A program made the translations under genes and the position numbers. From Abelmoschus esculentus (taxonomy: Eukaryota; Streptophyta; Magnoliopsida; Malvales; Malvaceae), in NCBI GenBank assembly GCA_035048815.1, contig JAUCBN010000023.1, positions 5,773,501 through 5,837,500 of the forward strand: a DNA stretch of 64,000 nucleotides, read 5' to 3'. The notes below the pieces were generated by a model that was not told the DNA's origin, searched no databases, and saw only the letters and a program-made list of their open reading frames with translations. Every line of letters begins with the position of its first letter. Position 1 is the stretch's first letter. Of the stretch, positions 59,001 to 64,000 are shown one piece after another.

Positions 59001-60509
59001 TGAATTTTTTTAATGTCCATTTCAAATTTTAAACTTGAATTTTTCTTTATAAATATAGAAGAAAAAAATGATATTGATTTTTTTGAGCGGTCTAATTTAG
59101 AGTCTGAAAATTTAATTTATAGTTTAAAATTTATGTGTTTAAATTATAATGTTTAGAATTTAGAGTTTATAGTTTAAATTTTTAAAATATTTTTCTCCTT
59201 CGGTGCATGGAATAATAACCTATATAGTATATAGAAAAATATCTCATGCATTAGCGGTAAACAATGACGGAGCCTAGTGTAGGGTGGGAGGGGTTATTCC
59301 CCTCCCAATTTTTTGGGTATAATTTTAATCTTAGTCCCTTTTAGTTTAAATATTAGTTATAAGGTTTGTGTTTCTCTCAATTTTTAAATTTAAAGATTTA
59401 ATAAACTCTTGTCCCTCCTAACATTAAATTTTAGCTTTGTCCCTGACGGTAAAAACATAAAAATATTCTACGAACATCTTAATTTCAAGGTTCAAAGATT
59501 TAATTTAAGTTTAGTTTTTAAGTGTATATGTTTAGAAGTTATGGTTTAGGGTTAAAATTTAGAGTTTAAAAGTTAGAGTTTAGGGGTAATATGGTTATTG
59601 GTTAGAGATTTATGTTAAGCTATAAACCCTAAATTTTAAAGATAACCCCTAAATTCTAATCCACCCTCTAAATTCAAAATTTATACACTTGACTTTAAAC
59701 CCTAAATTTAAAATTAAGATGCTTGTTTCCCTAAGGGCTTGCACATGGATGATTGAATATCCATAGTATAATAACTCTGGTGGAAGGAGCCTTAAAGAAC
59801 TTGAATGATGGGTTTCTTTGATGTATTCTTGAAATATGAGTTGCAACATGAGATTGTCCTCTTAGTGTTTTGGATTGGAAGATAATAGAAAGAACCCAGG
59901 GAATCAATGGTGGCCTCAACAGCCCCTACAATGGCACCCTCAGCTGTGTGCATTTCAAGTTGCCATTTCCTGCTCCACCCACCAATCATTTTGGCACAAC
60001 CTTCCAAACCCACCATGACGCAGACAAAAAGCATAACCACAACATTAGTCAATTCCAACCATGAATCTCCAGCTACACATTCATATCAGACACATTCATG
60101 CATAAACATCTAGATATGACCCTTTTAAATATCAGAAACTGCAGCATATAACAGGGAATTATGGTTATAAGAGAAAAAGCACCCCATGAAATACAAAATG
60201 CCTTTTTACAAGGAAGAGAATGAAGAAAAACACTAACCAAAACACCTTCTGGCAAAGAATGTTGACACCATTTCTGCAGTGAACAAAAAACCATTATAAT
60301 CGATAGAAAAAAGAATCGTGCAATGTCGTTGTTACACCACCAGACATCATAAAACAAGGAACACGTTCCGATATTTAGCACTCTCCCACGCCCTACAAAA
60401 CTGCAGGCTGTTTTTTACTTCTTGTTCTTAACTCTGAAACAGCCCAAAACAGATTGCAAAAGTTTCTAGGAGTAACAAATGGAAAATAATTTTCTATGCA
60501 CATTCAAAT
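59001..60509. other. Intergenic region downstream of the PP2C gene
   Basis: 59001-59700 is AT-rich with degenerate TTTAGGGTTTA words and a GACGGAGCCTAGTG-type repeat edge at about 59265. From about 59700 to 60509 composition is more gene-like. A minus-strand frame at 59792-60058 (88 codons) and an exon-like segment at about 60242-60267 with AG/GT borders are seen. Neither matches a family I know. They could be UTR or a non-coding transcript. Confidence 0.4.
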
Positions 60510-60620
60510 TCAATTGCCTTCTAACAAGCTCCTCAAACTATTCTTAGATTCCTCAGAGAGATTGCAGCTCCTAAACCTTCGCCGTTGGGGAGGGTATGAT
60601 TCGACATGAGCAGGGGTTAG
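60510..60620 (-). other. Out-of-frame remnant of the PP2C C terminus
   Basis: Minus-strand reading in a second frame gives ESYPPQRRRFRSCNLSEE, then a short helix-like stretch ending SLLEGN and TGA at 60510-60512. Related PP2Cs end with a similar QRRRFRCCSLS...SLLEGN tail (from memory). It overlaps the 3' end of the main frame. Confidence 0.65.
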
Positions 60621-61306
60621 CAGTGAGGTTATCGGATGAATTCAGGCGTGTTGCTTCATTGACTAATTCTCTGGCACATTCTTCAGGGTCATTGTGCCGT
60701 CTTAGAGCTTGGCGAACCAGGCTGACAGCAAACTGGCTTGACATGACATCCCAAATGCCATCACAACCAATGATCAAAAACTCATCATCCTCTGATAATA
60801 CAATCTGTCTAACATCTGGTTCTGCAATCAGAGGTGAAGTTGATCCAAGAGGGAATTTCAAGTCCCAATCTCCAAGAGCTCGCGTGACTGACAGATAACC
60901 ATTAAGATAACAGTCATCAATGTAGCCACCCAATTCCTCAACTCGTTTGCGCTCTGGCAAGTAAGATGGTCTATGGTCTTCAGACAATTCAACAGCAGTA
61001 CCTTTTCGGCAAAGAACAGCTCGGCAATCACCGGCATTTGCAACTAGTAAATGCCTTCCAAGTACAAGTGCAGTCAGCACAGTTGTTCCACAAGAACTGC
61101 TAACACTGCTTTCAGCAACCAAGGCAAGGTCCGCCAACAAAAATGCCTTCCTATGAGAATCCTCCAATGCTTTCAAGAAAACAGCATCTATATCAGATAC
61201 TTTTGAAAAATCGAAATCTTCAAAAAACAACCTCGTAGCATTGCTTTTGATAAAAGCAGCTGCATCAGCACCACCATGACCATCAAAAACAACCAAGTTT
61301 TTTCCA
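60571..61306 (-). pseudogene. PP2C-type Ser/Thr phosphatase, first exon not found, frameshifted end
   Basis: A Mn/Mg-dependent protein phosphatase of the plant PP2C family, nearest by memory to Arabidopsis At3g17250/At1g48040. The exon begins after an acceptor (TTACAG at 61307-61312). Motifs in order: VVFDGHGGADAAAF, SSCGTT, VANAGDCRAVL, EDHRPSYLPERKRVEELGG, SVTRALGDWD, LIIGCDGIWDVMSS and SSDNLT. These include most metal-binding Asp residues. The first family segment (the SSMEDVY-type motif) should lie in an upstream exon, but the next 1.3 kb is AT-rich repeat and I cannot find it. After SSDNLT the expected hydrophobic strand (VIVICF-like) is missing and the frame ends at 60571. Another frame on the same strand continues with PPQRRRFRSCNLSEE and a SLLEGN end, stopping at 60510. 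That matches the normal family C terminus, so a small deletion has shifted the frame. It may be a pseudogene or partly functional. Confidence 0.75.
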
Positions 61307-61429
61307 CTGTAATTCCAGATGCCAGTCAGATTCAACAAAATTTAGCACAATTCATCCACAAACCAGAAAACCCATGAAAAATATACGACTGAACTTTGAG
61401 TCTGCCAGTGAGCAATGGGGGAACAAGTT

Positions 61430-62660
61430 GTTGTCCCCTAATTTAAATTTTTAGGTTTTTGAATAATTAAAAACTTAAAATATTATAACCCATTCAAAAA
61501 ACTTAAAATTAGATTATATATTTAATTAAAAAATAAAAATTAAATCAAAATTTCAAATTATATCAATAAATAATTAAATTGAGTTGATTGGATATATTTT
61601 TTTAATACTCTTGGATTATTACAGGATAAGGTCATAATCAAATTGGGTTGATTGGGTTTATTATATTGGATTATTTATTGAATAAATTAAAAGAAATAAT
61701 AAAAATAAATTAACTTGCTAATTTTTTAGGATAAAAAATCAATAACATTATATCTTAACGTATTTAATTTTAAATAACATATAATCTTATCTTATAACTT
61801 TAAAAACATCATAAATATAATATTAATAAAATATATTATTAAATATTATAATATTAATAAAATATATTATTAAATATTATAATATTATTAAAATATATAT
61901 ATCACCCACATTATTGTCATTGAAAATCATTCATAATCACTATAATGTGAGGGGACCGAGTTGCGATAAGTTAGTGAGAAGCAAAGAGGATACCATGCGT
62001 CCATGCAAGAAAGAGCTTGGACCTCAAATTCCTACCGTTTATTGAACGAATTGATCATAAGTTGGATATTATTTGATTTGTATTTGTTAAAAAAATTAAT
62101 TGTTGGGTTCGACTTATTGCTCGTTAAAGTTATGCTTGACTCGTGCTCGTTAATATGTTTTTGTTACGCAACTCGACTCATTGTTTGTTAAGCTCGACTT
62201 GTTGCTCGTTAAGCTCACTAAAAAGCTTATTAACTAAAGTAAAATTTAATAATACTATATGAGGCTTAATATTAATATAAATTAACAAATTAAAAAAAAA
62301 ATTATCAAAAGAGTGAATAAAACAATTTCAAAGTCTAATTTCGAAAGTAACAATCCATGATACACCAAACTAACATATTAAAATGAAAGTAATAATTCAC
62401 AAATTAATAATTGTTATTTAGATTTATTTTTTGAATGAAATAATTTTAAAGTAATTATTAAAAATATTTAAAGAAAATAATGAATTGCTCGTGAACTTAT
62501 CGACTTGAGTTAAACTTTGCTCGATTCAACTCATTAAAGTATCGGTTGGAGTTCGAGTAGAACCAATTTGAATCAAATATTTATCAAATTTTGATGGAAT
62601 CAAATTTAAACATCTCACGAACTGCTCAACTCGTTAATCACCCCTTACCTCCTATGATAG
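61430..62660. repeat. AT-rich repeat block upstream of the PP2C exon, includes CTCGACTCG-type copy 2
   Basis: 61430-61900 is AT-rich, with AATATATTATTAAATATTATAATATTA repeated in direct copies at about 61826-61885. 62050-62650 belongs to the same self-similar family as 16340-16860 (TTAAGCTCGACT and TTGCTCGTTAAGCTC words). The block lies where upstream PP2C exons would be expected. Confidence 0.5.
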
Positions 62661-63600
62661 AGTGTATTATTCTATTCCACAGAGAGCCTTGGAGGCCATT
62701 GTTTGAACTGCTGTGAGACTCCCATGAGTCATGTGTTAACCCAAAGGACCAATCAAAATCAGTCCTTCTCGATCTAGTTTAGCCTCAAGGTTCATCTCCA
62801 CTCAACAAAATAAGCTGCAAAACTTGAACAAAAATAGGCAGATTCTTACCTGTTTCTCTTTCCAATTGTTCTCCCAATGAAATAAAAGGCAACCCTTTTA
62901 GCTCATATTCAAGATTCAACTTCATAAAAAAAGTTAGTAGGTAGTAGCTTTAATTGAATATTCTAAAATGAAAATGTTCGAGAATTTAAATTTAAAAATT
63001 AATCTATTAATTATTAGAAATTTTAAGTTATATATTCTTTCAAATTTTTATTTTATAATTCAAACTTTATTTAAATTTTTTTTGAATTAAGTTTATAAAT
63101 TTTTGAATCAAGTTAAATTCTACATCTTAAATTAAATTAAAAATTTTAATTTTTGAATTTATGTGCACCCTTAAATAATATTACCTTAAAACCCTGACTA
63201 AATAAAATTTAATTACCTATTTCAAAAAATATTAAGTATTTATCATAAAAATATATATAATTTAAGTATATAAATATCATAAAAAGATACATTGATGTTA
63301 TATTTATCATCATCAACAACAACGACAATAGTGTTTCCTTACAACAAGTGCAATGAGCCACAACTATGTGTTTCCTTTTTGCCATGATTGGCATTAATGA
63401 TGTGAGGTTTTGTACATGAATCATGCATTCATTAGTCGTTTATTGCCGCATCGATCATATTAGTAACAGAAAAATAGGATGACACGCATGACAGAATGAA
63501 AGTAAAGATATCGAATGAACCGGAAAATGATCAATACCCTAATAGACAAGGGCTAATGTACATATTAAGGGGAAACCACCTTCACATTTCTGTCTCATCT
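62650..63600. other. Region between the PP2C and SDR genes, one unassigned exon-like segment
   Basis: 62650-62930 is less AT-rich. On the minus strand 62850-62925 begins with ATG, reads 25 codons open, and ends at a good donor (ACAG|GTAAG). It could be a first exon, but its phase does not join directly to the PP2C exon at 61306. 62931-63600 is AT-rich with no gene seen; part may be the SDR gene's 3' UTR. Confidence 0.35.
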
Positions 63601-63619
63601 TCTTCACATCCTTGTTTTA

Positions 63620-63790
63620 CTATGAATTCTCCGACATAGAACTCAAGGTTTCTTTGGAAGCAAGGCTTGCTTCCATAAACAGATTATAAGATATATTCCA
63701 AAGTTCTTTTGCAAGTTTGGCATTGCGTGAAAGTACTGAAGAATCCACATATCTACCCTCTCCACCAAAAAAGTATACTCCAGATACTTC
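63620..63790 (-). CDS. Short-chain dehydrogenase/reductase, last exon only (gene continues beyond the window)
   Basis: The exon starts after an acceptor (TTTCAG at 63791-63796) and encodes 56 residues: EVSGVYFFGGEGR, then SSVLSRNAKLAKELW and NLF, ending with TAG at 63620-63622. This is the C-terminal end of plant NAD(P)-binding short-chain dehydrogenases related to FEY and the TIC32-like proteins (VSGxYF followed by a LAxxLW helix). The catalytic Tyr-x-x-x-Lys and the Rossmann fold would lie upstream, right of the window. The substrate cannot be inferred. Confidence 0.7.
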   Translation of the reverse strand, partial: EVSGVYFFGGEGRYVDSSVLSRNAKLAKELWNISYNLFMEASLASKETLSSMSENS

Positions 63791-64000
63791 CTGAAATTAA
63801 CAGATTCAGAAATCAATAGGTTCACTAAAGAACCAAAGACGTATTCTTTTTCTCGAGATATGAATCTATGTTTCCATCAGAAGATGCTCGAACTAAGTTC
63901 AAATTTCAGAATGGGAGACTAACAATATAATTGAATTCATCATCTATGACTAGTTGATGTTAAGACTTATGAAAGAATAAACTATGATCATATATCTCAA

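Noticed and set aside
59792..60058. An 88-codon minus frame downstream of PP2C
   Set aside because: It reads plausibly in composition but matches no family I know; more likely UTR or non-coding transcript.
1..64000. CRISPR arrays, bacterial operons, rRNA genes or intact tRNA genes
   Set aside because: None seen. The tRNA-like boxes found belong to SINE-like repeats without a full cloverleaf, and the intron-containing genes show a nuclear plant genome.

Overview
This window looks like a chromosome segment of a eudicot plant. The genes are broken by GT-AG introns and encode plant-specific families (WRKY IIc, R2R3-MYB). They are separated by long, very AT-rich stretches full of degenerate repeats. 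Gene content and repeat style suggest a malvid, possibly Malvaceae such as cotton; that assignment is inference from family resemblance only.

Left block (1.4-36.7 kb). The clear genes, in order, are a WRKY48-like transcription factor (+), an EMC6-like gene (-) with two lesions, a DNAJC14/Jiv-type J-domain membrane protein (-) and an R2R3-MYB of the MYB2/78/108/112 group (-). From memory, Arabidopsis has WRKY48 (At5g49520), EMC6 (At5g49540), a DnaJ protein (At5g49580) and MYB78 (At5g49620) in the same order, so this appears to be one conserved microsyntenic block, stretched by insertions. Between WRKY48 and EMC6 sits a local expansion of three tandem single-exon genes (10.7-18.2 kb). They encode Werner-type 3'-5' exonuclease-fold proteins, and all three lack the ExoI catalytic Asp-x-Glu pair. 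One copy has gained an 86-residue Asp/Glu/Tyr-rich tail.

Middle (26-53 kb). Apart from the MYB gene this is mostly non-coding. It holds a LINE/L1-type insertion at 28.9-31.35 kb with a 17-bp target duplication and an inverted 5' half. It also holds a roughly 0.55-kb dispersed repeat with inverted ends, several tRNA-derived SINE-like elements, short inverted-repeat elements (MITE-like), and a probable 2.15-kb solo LTR at 49-51 kb. A cluster of four CACGTG boxes lies at 33.2 kb.

Right block (53.2-64 kb). This has a SWC5/BCNT chromatin-remodelling subunit (+), mitochondrial dihydrolipoyl dehydrogenase (-), a PP2C phosphatase (-) with no recognisable first exon and a frameshifted end, and the last exon of a short-chain dehydrogenase (-) running off the right edge. 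The LPD-PP2C pair also matches neighbours in Arabidopsis (At3g17240/At3g17250 and At1g48030/At1g48040, from memory).

Exon coordinates are my manual splice predictions from GT/AG sites, reading frame and family conservation. No transcript data were available. The genes do not form an operon or single pathway; they are ordinary nuclear genes sharing ancestral order. The items most worth following up are the pseudo-exonuclease cluster, the 5'-inverted LINE, and the two decaying genes (EMC6-like and PP2C).
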